Assembly: GCA_003557125.1 (NCBI GenBank)
Contig: PWPN01000106.1
Location: 1 to 6,657, forward strand
DNA: 6,657 bases
Source: Phycisphaerae bacterium
GTDB taxonomy: Bacteria; Planctomycetota; Phycisphaerae; UBA1845; PWPN01
Direction: 5' to 3'
The notes under the pieces are model-generated. The model made no database searches, was not told where the DNA came from, and saw nothing but the letters and a program-made list of their open reading frames with translations. Positions 1 to 6,593 of this stretch are shown one piece after another. The translations under genes were made by a program, and so were the position numbers. Positions within the stretch are counted from its first letter, which is position 1; each line of letters begins with the position of its first letter.

Positions 1-1
1 C

Positions 2-64
2 ATTGAGGTGGAGGCCATCCTTTATCAACCCGAGGCGGCGGGGAAAACCGACGGACGTGGTTGA
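2..64 (+). CDS. Possible C-terminal tail of a plus-strand gene entering from the left edge
   Basis: One plus frame is open from the window edge to a TGA at 62-64 and would give a 20-residue tail ending in KTDGRG. Its composition (IEVEAILYQPEAAG followed by a polar end) looks like an ordinary protein terminus. Of the other two plus frames, one stops at once and the other gives an arginine-rich, less natural peptide. If real, the gene would converge on the arsenic operon. The stretch is far too short to identify a family, and it could be non-coding. From 65 to 166 I see no gene, no convincing terminator and no repeat. Confidence 0.25.
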   Translation: MEVEAILYQPEAAGKTDGRG

Positions 65-166
65 CGTGTGATCCTGTGCGCCACGGCCGCGGTTACGAAT
101 GCTTGTATACGCTGCGACGAAGGCCGGCCAGGAGAATCGGCGTCCCCGCGCGGCGTGAGGAGCACT

Positions 167-940
167 TTATCGTGTCGCCCACACGGTGATCGACGCAGCT
201 ACGCCGTCCAGGGCATCCGCGACAGTGCGAGTGATCGGATCGTCTCCGACGCTTGACGCCTTGTAAACGTGGTCGCTGAGTATCTGGATTTTCTCGAATC
301 CTGCACTGCGGATGGCGTCCAGATAGTCGTCCCGCAGCAGTGCTCCTGCAATACAGGCGGCATAGAGATTTGCATCGTCCTTGAAATGCGGTGGTAAAGG
401 CCGATTCAGCACGATGTCGCTCACGATCATCCGTCCGCCGTCCTTGAGTACGCGATGTATTTCGCGGAAGACCCTCGGCTTGTCGGGCGAGAGATTGATG
501 ACGCAGTTAGAGATAACGACGTCTATGCTGGCGTCCTCAGCCGGCAGGTTCTCGATGTGCCCTTCGCGGAACTCGACGTTGGCCAGGCCGGTGGCGGTGA
601 AAAACTTGACTGCGTTTTTACGGGCCAGGGCAAGCATTTCGGGCGTCATGTCGACGCCGATGGCCCGGCCGGTCTCGCCGACCTTCTGAGCGGCCAGGAA
701 CACATCTTTACCCGCCCCACTGCCCAGATCGAGTACCACGTCGCCCTTATCGATATATCCGAAGGCCAGCGGGTTACCGCAGGACAGACCCAGTTCCGCC
801 TCGGGCACGGGATGATCGGGTACCGCGTAAGGCTTGGGATCACTGCAGCAGGAACTGTCGGGTCCGCAGCAGGATCCCTGATTGCGGGCGACCTCCGCAT
901 AAGCTTTCTGTACCAGTTCGTGCGTTACGTCTTTGTTCAT
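167..940 (-). CDS. arsM: Arsenite S-adenosylmethionine methyltransferase ArsM
   Basis: This 257-residue cytosolic enzyme transfers methyl groups from SAM to As(III), giving methylated and eventually volatile arsenicals. It has a class I Rossmann methyltransferase core with the SAM-binding motif DLGSGAGKD at residues 71-79 and an acidic strand end at GVDMTPEM (95-102). The three cysteines that bind As(III) in studied ArsM enzymes have clear counterparts: C54 in LGLSCGNP, C146 in SNCVINL and C196 in CIAGA. The N-terminus carries two extra Cys pairs (C24-C25, C31-C32), of which the CCG pair is common in the family. The length is typical of short bacterial ArsM. The ATG lies 3 bases after the acr3 stop, and a GAGAGG ribosome site at 948-953, 7 bases upstream, overlaps the end of acr3. 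Translation is therefore probably coupled. It is the last gene of the ars operon, with no clear terminator after it. Confidence 0.95.
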   Translation of the reverse strand: MNKDVTHELVQKAYAEVARNQGSCCGPDSSCCSDPKPYAVPDHPVPEAELGLSCGNPLAFGYIDKGDVVLDLGSGAGKDVFLAAQKVGETGRAIGVDMTPEMLALARKNAVKFFTATGLANVEFREGHIENLPAEDASIDVVISNCVINLSPDKPRVFREIHRVLKDGGRMIVSDIVLNRPLPPHFKDDANLYAACIAGALLRDDYLDAIRSAGFEKIQILSDHVYKASSVGDDPITRTVADALDGVAASITVWATR

Positions 941-943
941 TGC

Positions 944-2098
944 TTAGCCTCTCTCGACAGCCATCTCCTCGACTGCGGCCGGTACGGCTGCGGACGGGCC
1001 GAACCACGAACGCGTCCGTACGCAGAGCCTCACGAGCATGAGCATGACGGGCACTTCGATGAGCACGCCGACGACCGTGGCCAAAGCCGCCCCGCTGGAG
1101 AGCCCGAAGAGCATCGTCGCCGTTGCGATGGCCACCTCGAAGTGGTTCGACGCGCCGATCATGGCCGTCGGGGCCGCGTCCTCGTAGCTGAACCTCAGCA
1201 GCCGGGCGATGCCGTAGGTCAGCGCGAAGATCAGCACGGTCTGAATGAACAGCGGTATGGCGATCCAGAGGATCGTCAGCGGATTGGCTATGATCGTTTC
1301 GCCCTTGAAGCTGAACAGCAGCACGAGAGTGGCCAACAGCGCGATGATCGAGACCGGCGTCAGCACGTGCAGGAATTTGGCCTCGAACCAGGCTGTCCCT
1401 TTGGTCTTGATGATCCACTTGCGCGAAAAGTAGCCTGCTACCAGCGGCAGCGCGACATAGATGGCGATCGACAGGAGCAGCGCTTCCCACGGCACGGGCA
1501 TCTGGTTGATGCCCAGCAGCCATCCGCCGAGCAGCCCGTAGAGCACCAGCATCGTCAGCGAGTTGATGGCTACCATGACGAGTGTATGGCCCTGGTTGCC
1601 GCGTGCCAGGTAACCCCACATAAGCACCATGGCTGTGCAGGGCGCAATGCCCAGCAGAATGGCTCCGGAGATGTACGACCGCCACAGTTCGACCTCGGTC
1701 CCGTCCTTGATGACCTCCGTGCCGGGAATGTATCCGCGAAAAAGGTATCCCAGGAAGAACGTCGCGATAGCCAGCATCGTGAAGGGCTTGATGCCCCAGT
1801 TGACGATCAGCGTCAGCAGGACGGGTTTGGGGCTTTTGCCGGCTTTGACGACCTCGGCGAAATCGATCTTCACCATGATCGGGTACATCATGCAAAACAG
1901 CGCGATGGCGATCGGGATCGAGACGACAGGCGCCCCGTTGACGTAGATGGCCATGCCGTCGAGCGTGTGGGCCACGCCCGGAGCGAGCTTGCCCAAAAAG
2001 ATCCCGCCGACGATGCATAACCCGACCCAGATCGTCAGGTACTTCTCGAAGACGTTCAGGCCTTTGGGTTGCTTGTCGATGCAGGCTTGGGTCGCCAT
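944..2098 (-). CDS. acr3: Arsenite efflux permease, ACR3 family
   Basis: This 384-residue inner-membrane protein is expected to have about ten transmembrane helices and to export arsenite, driven by the proton gradient. The two residues shown to be essential in characterised Acr3 proteins are present. The helix-4 cysteine is C154 in GIAPCTAMV, and the helix-9 glutamate is E348 in [10 protein letters not shown]. The conserved [11 protein letters not shown] segment is at 315-325. Length is within the family range. The C-terminal tail after about residue 361 is polar and Ala/Val/Glu-rich. The ATG has a GGGAG ribosome site at 2105-2109, 6 bases upstream. It is the third gene of arsR-arsC-acr3-arsM. 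It takes As(III) made by ArsC, and competes with or complements ArsM for it. ArsB is an unrelated permease and is excluded by the motifs seen. Confidence 0.96.
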   Translation of the reverse strand: MATQACIDKQPKGLNVFEKYLTIWVGLCIVGGIFLGKLAPGVAHTLDGMAIYVNGAPVVSIPIAIALFCMMYPIMVKIDFAEVVKAGKSPKPVLLTLIVNWGIKPFTMLAIATFFLGYLFRGYIPGTEVIKDGTEVELWRSYISGAILLGIAPCTAMVLMWGYLARGNQGHTLVMVAINSLTMLVLYGLLGGWLLGINQMPVPWEALLLSIAIYVALPLVAGYFSRKWIIKTKGTAWFEAKFLHVLTPVSIIALLATLVLLFSFKGETIIANPLTILWIAIPLFIQTVLIFALTYGIARLLRFSYEDAAPTAMIGASNHFEVAIATATMLFGLSSGAALATVVGVLIEVPVMLMLVRLCVRTRSWFGPSAAVPAAVEEMAVERG

Positions 2099-2142
2099 TT
2101 CATTCTCCCACTTTTTAAACGGAGATTGGCAATCCGAAACCG

Positions 2143-2161
2143 CGCGGGTTTCATGCCCGCG
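2143..2161 (-). promoter_or_regulatory. GC-rich stem-loop between arsC and acr3
   Basis: In the 76-base arsC-acr3 gap, read on the minus strand, CGCGGG and CCCGCG form a perfect 6-base-pair stem around the 7-base loop CATGAAA. The next bases (CGGTTTCGG) contain only a three-T run, so this is not a standard intrinsic terminator. It could tune expression of acr3-arsM relative to arsR-arsC, by partial attenuation or by protecting an mRNA end. The function is inferred; only the symmetry is seen. Confidence 0.35.
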
Positions 2162-2174
2162 GCTCTTTGGGTTG

Positions 2175-2618
2175 TTATCGATTCAGCGATTCCGGCAGCG
2201 TTTCGACGAAGTCTCGGATTTCATCGCGTACGCGGCGGTAACAGTTCAACGCTTCCTCGTGTGTCGCAGCCTCCTGCGCCAGTGCGGGCGGATCATCGAA
2301 TCCGACGTGGACGACCTTCGCCTTGCCGGGAAACGCCGGGCAGGTCGCGTCGGCATGTCCGCAGACGGTAACAACGTAATCGAACGGTACGTCAAGCAGT
2401 TCCGCAACATTTTTTGAGCGGTGGTGTGCGATATTCACGCCCGCCTCGGCCATGACGGCGACGGCGTGCGGATTGAGCCCATGCGTTTCAATGCCGGCGG
2501 AGTAGGCATCGAGCACGTCGCCCTTGAGCATTCGCGCCCAGCCCTCAGCCATCTGGCTGCGGCATGAATTGCCCGTACACAGGAAGAGGACTTTCAGTCT
2601 GTCGGCAATGGTGTTCAT
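2175..2618 (-). CDS. arsC: Arsenate reductase, thioredoxin-coupled LMW phosphatase type
   Basis: This cytosolic enzyme reduces As(V) to As(III), supplying the substrate of Acr3 and ArsM. It has the low-molecular-weight tyrosine phosphatase fold. The P-loop CTGNSCRS begins at nucleophile C14, with R20 as oxyanion-binding arginine. The relay cysteines C86 and C93 sit seven residues apart in VCGHADATC, the same spacing as Cys82/Cys89 of the S. aureus enzyme, and are followed by FDDP (general acid D109). This triple-cysteine set indicates thioredoxin rather than glutaredoxin coupling. I chose the ATG at 2618 (147 residues) because GGGGA lies 8 bases upstream. An in-frame ATG at 2633 would add five residues (MGILI), but its only AAAGG is one base away, too close. 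Second gene of the ars operon, 60 bases after arsR with this start. Confidence 0.94.
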   Translation of the reverse strand: MNTIADRLKVLFLCTGNSCRSQMAEGWARMLKGDVLDAYSAGIETHGLNPHAVAVMAEAGVNIAHHRSKNVAELLDVPFDYVVTVCGHADATCPAFPGKAKVVHVGFDDPPALAQEAATHEEALNCYRRVRDEIRDFVETLPESLNR

Positions 2619-2626
2619 GATCAAAA

Positions 2627-2631
2627 TCCCC
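2627..2631 (-). promoter_or_regulatory. Ribosome binding site deciding the arsC start
   Basis: GGGGA on the minus strand lies 8 bases before the ATG at 2618. The upstream ATG at 2633 overlaps this region and has a purine tract (AAAGG) only one base away, which is poor spacing. The call is moderate because GGGGA is not a perfect Shine-Dalgarno core. Confidence 0.45.
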
Positions 2632-2678
2632 ATACCTTTAAGTTGATGTCCCCGGTGATGCAGCCACCAGTCGCCGAC

Positions 2679-3044
2679 TTATGAAGCCTTGTAACACGAA
2701 CTGAATTCACGCGGGTCCTTGCCGCGAACGCATTGAATCCGCCGGACATCGGCCGTGATGGCTTCCTCCCCCTGGAGCGACTTGAGGACCCATTGGATCG
2801 CCAGCCGCGTCATTGGCGAGGCACCACGGCTTGCCAGCCGAAAGTAGCGCCACCGCCCTTGCTTGCGCCGCTCCACGAGGCCTGCCTGATGAAGAATCTC
2901 CATGTGCCGGGATACCGTCGAAGGCGAGAGCGCGAGCAGCTCGATGACCTGACAGAGGCAGAGCTCCCCCTCCCGCAGCGCAAGCAACACGCGTGCGCGG
3001 GATTCGTCTCCGATCGCCCGGGCGAGGGCCAGAAAGCGTTCCAT
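2679..3044 (-). CDS. arsR: ArsR-family arsenic-responsive transcriptional repressor
   Basis: This 121-residue winged helix-turn-helix repressor of the ArsR/SmtB family is expected to bind its operator as a dimer and release it when As(III) binds. The helix-turn-helix covers about residues 32-59, with the recognition helix near SPSTVSRHMEILHQAGLV. The wing is RRKQGRWRYFRL (59-70). The helix-3 metal motif is ELCLCQV with C29 and C31. The third cysteine of the E. coli ELCVCDLC site is Ile here (I34). Two other cysteines lie near the C-terminus (C105, C117) and might complete a three-thiol site; that is inference. The ATG has TAGGAG 6 bases upstream at 3051-3056. It is first in the ars operon, directly behind a promoter with an overlapping palindrome, so autoregulation is likely. 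An antimony or other metalloid response cannot be excluded. Confidence 0.93.
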   Translation of the reverse strand: MERFLALARAIGDESRARVLLALREGELCLCQVIELLALSPSTVSRHMEILHQAGLVERRKQGRWRYFRLASRGASPMTRLAIQWVLKSLQGEEAITADVRRIQCVRGKDPREFSSCYKAS

Positions 3045-3050
3045 GGCATA

Positions 3051-3056
3051 CTCCTA
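3051..3056 (-). promoter_or_regulatory. Ribosome binding site of arsR
   Basis: TAGGAG on the minus strand is 6 bases before the arsR ATG. It lies just downstream of the proposed operator, inside a short leader of about 24 bases. Confidence 0.7.
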
Positions 3057-3058
3057 TA

Positions 3059-3088
3059 ATTCGCCAACTATCGAAGTATAGTGCGAAT
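3059..3088 (-). promoter_or_regulatory. Candidate ArsR operator, long interrupted palindrome
   Basis: On the minus strand ATTCGC-ACTAT (3088-3078) is matched by ATAGT-TG-GCGAAT (3071-3059). That gives 11 paired bases per side with one 2-base insertion in the right arm, around the 6-base centre ACTTCG. The inner arm covers part of the -10 box and the predicted start of transcription, so a bound repressor would block RNA polymerase. Assignment to ArsR rests on position immediately upstream of arsR and on the family's habit of binding such inverted repeats. Confidence 0.72.
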
Positions 3089-3103
3089 AAACATTGCCGG
3101 CAA
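3075..3103 (-). promoter_or_regulatory. Sigma70-like promoter of the ars operon
   Basis: The minus strand carries TTGCCG (3103-3098; 4 of 6 consensus bases) and TATACT (3080-3075; 5 of 6), separated by exactly 17 bases. Transcription should begin near 3068, leaving a leader of about 24 bases before arsR. The region is locally AT-rich compared with the GC-rich sequence just upstream. No start site has been mapped; this is a consensus match. Confidence 0.75.
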
Positions 3104-3111
3104 GCCCTCCC

Positions 3112-3136
3112 CCCCGGCGTTCGACCGGACGCGGGG
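3112..3136 (-). other. GC-rich stem-loop upstream of the ars promoter
   Basis: On the minus strand CCCCGCGT (3136-3129) pairs with ACGC-C-GGGG (3120-3112), eight base pairs with one bulged C, around an 8-base loop. It is followed by a G-rich run and not by T residues, so it does not look like an intrinsic terminator. It ends 8 bases before the -35 box. It may be simply GC-rich spacer. Confidence 0.3.
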
Positions 3137-3147
3137 CCCGTCGCTTG

Positions 3148-3174
3148 TTCCCCAGGGCTGCACCTGCTTGGGAA
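3148..3174. terminator. Stem-loop 4 bases after the BNR-protein stop, possible 3' end structure
   Basis: Read on the minus strand, TTCCC, a 3-base bulge AAG and CAGG pair with CCTG and GGGAA around the loop TGCAGC, giving nine base pairs. Its place right behind the stop codon suggests a transcript-end or read-through-limiting structure between the exporter block and the ars operon. No T run follows (CAAGCGACG), so it is at best a non-canonical terminator. Strand use is uncertain because the structure is symmetric. Confidence 0.35.
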
Positions 3175-3178
3175 TGGG

Positions 3179-4543
3179 TTACGGCTGGGTGGATAGCTTA
3201 TAGAGGACCAGCGGGCTTGGCTCGGGCGGATCCCCTTCCCGCTGTCGGTCGCGGTGGACGGGCAGCGTTTCCCAGCGGAGTACGTAGCGGACGCCCGGTT
3301 CGTTGCTGCCGCCATCGTCCTCGGCCCAGCGGACGGCCATGCCGTCGATATCCGATTGCGGCTCGCTCAGCGCAGGCGGATAGCGCACCGGCTGCGGTTC
3401 CGTGCCGATGAACTCCAGGGTCTGTTCGTCGATGACCAGCAGGCCTTGGCCGTATTGGATGTGATCGTATGGGAGGGCGAGCCGCCCCTGGCTGTGCGGT
3501 CGAAACGACCGGAGGATGATCTCGAAGGGGATCGACCCGCGCCCCCTGAAATCCCATCGGTAAGCCCACTGCGAGACCTGCCGCGACACCCATGCGCCCT
3601 CTTCGAACCGCGCGACGTAAACCTGGGTGTTGCCCTCCTCGTCGAACTTGTGGTACGAGGCCAACGGCTGATCGGTTGAGTCGAAGCCGATGTGGAGCGA
3701 ACCGTTGAGGATTCCGGCGAATGGCGGCACAGGGTCGATGACGGTGCCCGGCGTCTCGTAGGTGATGGGCAGTTCGATGCGCTGTCCGTCGATCGTCTCC
3801 CACGCGAGCAGATCGCGGCTTCGCGCATAGGAGGGTGTGTGATTCGTTTCGCAGTCGGGCGTGTCGCGCCAGATCCAGGCGAGGTGGAACCAGCCGTCCG
3901 GGCCGAGGTTCGGGCCGGAGAGGTAGGCGTTCATTTCGCCCTTGCCGTCGATGAGCGGCTGATCGATGAGCCGCCGCCATGTGCGGGACGGGACGTCATA
4001 GGCGTTGAAGATCTCGTTACCCCGGCCGCTCGCCCCGTCGCGATAATGGAAGATCAGCTCGCCTTGCGGTCCGCGCATGAATTTCGGATAGGTGCAGCGT
4101 CCCTCGTCCCGGCCGACCATGGCATCGACTTTTCGGAAGGTCGTGATGTCCCACGGCCGATCGGTGCGAAAATAGATGAGCGGTACGCAGTGCATGTTAC
4201 CGCTGAGATGGAGGTACCCGCCGTCGTCGGCAGCCATCGTGACGTAATTGTGGCTGTCCCACGGAACGATCGAGGGCAGTACCTTGTATTTCCACTCGTC
4301 CGAGTCCAGTGTGCGGCTGGCGACGGTCATGCGGTGCTGGGCATCGTAAAAGGCGACGAATTGACGGTGACCGCGCGTCAGCAGGCTGAATCGGACGGGG
4401 AACCCGGACGGCACACGGCCGATCTTCCATGAAGCTGTGACCTCCGGCGCATCCTGGCCGATCGTGTTTTCCACCGACGCATCGGTCGCTGTCGAGCTTA
4501 TCGCCGAGATTGCAGAGAACCAGATGGCCATCAAAGTCTTCAC
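3179..4543 (-). CDS. Secreted BNR_4-family beta-propeller protein, possible polysaccharide-active enzyme
   Basis: The 454-residue product begins with a short signal peptide: one Lys, a hydrophobic stretch about residues 3-17, and possible cleavage after A19 or A22. The rest is a single soluble domain resembling BNR_4 propeller proteins. It has repeated strand-turn blocks such as DGGYLHLSGNMH (107-118), QGELIFHYRDG (160-170), DGWFHLAWIWRD (216-227) and GSLHIGFDST (281-290). Such proteins act on, or bind, extracellular sugars. Ulvan lyase families PL24/PL25 use this fold with His/Tyr catalysis. Here H98 in DSHNY, H118, Y167 and R168 are candidate active-site residues, by inference. I chose the GTG at 4543 because AGGAGA lies 7 bases upstream and it starts the signal peptide. 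A GTG at 4594 would overlap the permease gene and prefix 17 polar residues. It follows the permease by 47 bases, so cotranscription is possible. Substrate unknown. Confidence 0.82.
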   Translation of the reverse strand: MKTLMAIWFSAISAISSTATDASVENTIGQDAPEVTASWKIGRVPSGFPVRFSLLTRGHRQFVAFYDAQHRMTVASRTLDSDEWKYKVLPSIVPWDSHNYVTMAADDGGYLHLSGNMHCVPLIYFRTDRPWDITTFRKVDAMVGRDEGRCTYPKFMRGPQGELIFHYRDGASGRGNEIFNAYDVPSRTWRRLIDQPLIDGKGEMNAYLSGPNLGPDGWFHLAWIWRDTPDCETNHTPSYARSRDLLAWETIDGQRIELPITYETPGTVIDPVPPFAGILNGSLHIGFDSTDQPLASYHKFDEEGNTQVYVARFEEGAWVSRQVSQWAYRWDFRGRGSIPFEIILRSFRPHSQGRLALPYDHIQYGQGLLVIDEQTLEFIGTEPQPVRYPPALSEPQSDIDGMAVRWAEDDGGSNEPGVRYVLRWETLPVHRDRQREGDPPEPSPLVLYKLSTQP

Positions 4544-4550
4544 GGATTTA

Positions 4551-4556
4551 TCTCCT
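4551..4556 (-). promoter_or_regulatory. Ribosome binding site deciding the BNR-protein start
   Basis: AGGAGA within AAAAGGAGAT on the minus strand lies 7 bases before the GTG at 4543. It is the strongest Shine-Dalgarno match in the window. It supports a GTG start at the signal peptide over the longer reading frame that begins at 4594. Confidence 0.8.
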
Positions 4557-4590
4557 TTTGCATTGTCCAGTTGCCACGTACGGACGCGGC

Positions 4591-5859
4591 TCACTCGTGG
4601 CGCAGTGCGACGATCGGGTCGAGGTTCGCCGCCCGGGCCGCGGGATACATGCCGAAGACGATCCCGACGAGCATGCTGATCCCTACCGACAAAATGATGC
4701 TGGGTATCGTAACAAGCGTGTGCATGCCGGCAAAATAGGTGATGAGTTGCGGGATGACGATACCCATGCCGATTCCGATCAACCCGCCGAGCATCGAGAG
4801 CACGACGGTTTCGATGAGGAACTGGCTGATGATCTGTCGACGTTTCGCGCCGATCGCCCGGCGGATGCCGATTTCGCGCGTCCGTTCCGTGACCGAAGCG
4901 AGCATGATATTCATAATGCCGATCCCGCCGACGAGCAGGCTGATCCCGGCGATCGAGCCGAGCACGATGTTGAACGTCCGCTTGGTCGCCTCGGCCTGAC
5001 GCAGCAGCGCCAGCGGCACGCTGAGCGTGTAGTCGACCTTGTCGTGAAACAGATGGAGCATGTGTTCGATGCCGTCGGCCACCTGTTCGACCTCTTCGGT
5101 GGAGCGCACCTGGACGATGAGCTGGTGCAGTTCGACCCGCTCGCGCGAGCGGGACCCGCTGGTGCGACGTACGATGTAATCGCCGAAGCGCTCGCGTGCG
5201 GTGTTGATCGGGATGTAGGCGTCCACTTCCCGGTCCGGCGTCTGGATACCGCCTGCTTGCGTATCTTCGCTCTGGACGATCCCGACGACCTCGAAGGTGT
5301 CGCCGCCGATGTTGAGCATTTGCCCGATCGTGTGTTGGCCTGCCAGCAGTCGGCGCGCGCCGTGCTCGGTAAGCACGACGACGTTGGCCCTTCGATCCAT
5401 GTCGCGCTCTTCGAGCATACGGCCCGCAACGATCGGGCGCCGCACCAGGTCGAACCAGGCCGGCACCGTCCCCACGACGCGCAACTCCATCGTCAGCTCG
5501 CCGAGCCGCCCGCTTTTACGTACGAGCTTGACGGGTACGGTACGCTCGACAGCCTCGAACGATTCGCGGATCCGATGCTCGTCGTTGTACCGCAGGCCGT
5601 AGATGCTCAGGCGCGATCGGACCGTCGATTGCGACTCGTCTTCGACCGGCATGATGGAAGTGATGATGATGTTGTGGCTGCCGAGACTGCGGATCTGCTC
5701 GAGCGCTTCGGCGCTGGCCCCTTCGCCCACAGCCAGCATCGCCACGACGCTGCCGACACCGAAGACCACGCCGAGCATCGTCAGCAGGCTGCGCAGCTTG
5801 TGCAGCAGCAGGTTCTTGACGCCCAGTCGGATGTTGCGACTCATCCGGAACATGTACAT
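4591..5859 (-). CDS. MacB/FtsX-type ABC transporter permease
   Basis: This 422-residue inner-membrane subunit has one N-terminal helix (about 24-45), a large extracytoplasmic MacB core domain (about 46-290) and three C-terminal helices (about 296-322, 350-372, 385-405). That is the four-helix type VII layout of MacB, LolCE and FtsX. The family signature GGIGIMNIML leading into SVTERTREIGIRRAIGAK is at 311-339. The end LDPIVALRHE is typical of MacB-like permeases. Unlike E. coli MacB, the ATPase is a separate gene, as in B. subtilis YknYZ. The pair would use ATP for mechanotransmission, driving export of peptides, lipids or small molecules through an adaptor. The substrate cannot be read from sequence. 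The ATG overlaps the ATPase stop by one base (TGATG), with AAGGA 8 bases upstream. ATGs at codons 3 and 6 are alternative starts; MSRNIRLG at codon 6 resembles a usual N-terminus. Confidence 0.92.
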   Translation of the reverse strand: MYMFRMSRNIRLGVKNLLLHKLRSLLTMLGVVFGVGSVVAMLAVGEGASAEALEQIRSLGSHNIIITSIMPVEDESQSTVRSRLSIYGLRYNDEHRIRESFEAVERTVPVKLVRKSGRLGELTMELRVVGTVPAWFDLVRRPIVAGRMLEERDMDRRANVVVLTEHGARRLLAGQHTIGQMLNIGGDTFEVVGIVQSEDTQAGGIQTPDREVDAYIPINTARERFGDYIVRRTSGSRSRERVELHQLIVQVRSTEEVEQVADGIEHMLHLFHDKVDYTLSVPLALLRQAEATKRTFNIVLGSIAGISLLVGGIGIMNIMLASVTERTREIGIRRAIGAKRRQIISQFLIETVVLSMLGGLIGIGMGIVIPQLITYFAGMHTLVTIPSIILSVGISMLVGIVFGMYPAARAANLDPIVALRHE

Positions 5860-6593
5860 CAGTGCGATCCTTCCACGCGTTCGATCAGCCCGTCGCGCAA
5901 ATGGAGTTGGCCGGTCGCGTGGGCGGCGATGTCCGGTTCGTGCGTGACCATGAGGATGGTCTTGCCTTGGGCGTTGAGGTTGCTGAGCAGGCTCATGATC
6001 TGTTTACCCGTGGCCGAGTCGAGATTGCCGGTCGGCTCGTCGGCCAGCAGGATGTGCGGATCGTTGGACAACGCCCGCGCGACGGCCACGCGCTGCTGCT
6101 GTCCGCCGGACAGTTCGGTCGGACGATGGTCGAGGCGGTCCCCCAGGCCCACGCGTTCAGCCAATGCTGCGGCAATTTCGGCGCTGCGGTCGCCCTCCAG
6201 GCCGAGATAAAACAGCGGCAACTCGATGTTCTCGCGCACCGTCAATTGAGGGATGAGGTTGAAGCTCTGAAAAATGAACCCGAGGTGCCGGAGGCGGAAC
6301 TCGCTTAACCGGTCGTCATCGAGGCTGCTGACGTCTTGGCCTTCGAGAAGGTACTGGCCCGTGCTCGGTCGATCGAGACAGCCCAGCAGATTCAGCATCG
6401 TGCTCTTGCCCGATCCGCTCGGCCCCATGATCGCCCAGAAGCTGCCGCGCTCGAAGACGAACGAGACGCCGGCCAGCGCTGCGACCTGCTGGCTGCCCAT
6501 CGTGTACAACTTCGTCACATTCACCAGCTCAGCCACCGGCGAAGAGGACGCTTTGGCATCGACTGCGGCAGGATGCGTTTTCAGCTCAGTCAC
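5859..6593 (-). CDS. ABC transporter ATP-binding protein, MacB/LolD type
   Basis: This 244-residue cytoplasmic ATPase powers the permease encoded next to it. Motifs are complete and in order: Walker A GPSGSGKST (57-65), Q-loop Q109 in FIFQSFNLIP, signature LSGGQQQ (161-167), Walker B ILLADEP (181-187) with catalytic E186, D-loop GNLD (189-192) and switch H218 in VTHEPD. The sequence around LIPQLTVRENIELPL is characteristic of the LolD/MacB/FtsE group. About 20 extra Ala/Ser/Pro-rich residues precede the domain. The GTG start overlaps the upstream stop (GTGA), pointing to translational coupling. I found no better start before the domain. With the permease and the upstream glycine-rich-tailed gene it likely forms a three-gene exporter operon whose promoter lies outside the window. 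Confidence 0.94.
   Translation of the reverse strand: MTELKTHPAAVDAKASSSPVAELVNVTKLYTMGSQQVAALAGVSFVFERGSFWAIMGPSGSGKSTMLNLLGCLDRPSTGQYLLEGQDVSSLDDDRLSEFRLRHLGFIFQSFNLIPQLTVRENIELPLFYLGLEGDRSAEIAAALAERVGLGDRLDHRPTELSGGQQQRVAVARALSNDPHILLADEPTGNLDSATGKQIMSLLSNLNAQGKTILMVTHEPDIAAHATGQLHLRDGLIERVEGSH

Noticed and set aside
55..67. ACGT-GGTTG-ACGT inverted repeat near the left edge
   Set aside because: Arms of only four bases, each itself palindromic, with no promoter nearby.
122..153. Palindromes GGCCGGCC and CCGCGCGG downstream of arsM as a terminator
   Set aside because: They are short self-complementary GC words without a loop or a T run, expected by chance in sequence of this composition.
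68..256. Short plus-strand frame of 62 codons at the left end
   Set aside because: It overlaps the 3' end of arsM on the other strand, has no clear ribosome site, and its product resembles no family I know.
840..2018. Second minus-strand frame of 392 codons inside acr3
   Set aside because: It is the alternative frame of the acr3 coding region; the Acr3 frame holds all the helices and conserved residues.
455..2020. Long plus-strand open frame of 521 codons opposite arsM and acr3
   Set aside because: It is antisense to two genes with complete family motifs. Its product is rich in His, Asp, Arg and Gln with no recognisable domain, as expected of a GC-rich shadow frame.
2634..2678. Weak hairpin (CTGGTG / CACCGG with a wobble pair) between arsR and arsC
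   Set aside because: Short stem with a G-T pair in a short operon gap; no evidence that it is more than chance.
4510..6210. Long plus-strand open frame of 566 codons opposite the permease and ATPase genes
   Set aside because: It is a shadow of two well-supported ABC transporter genes, and the product has low-complexity Asp/Arg/His composition with no domain.
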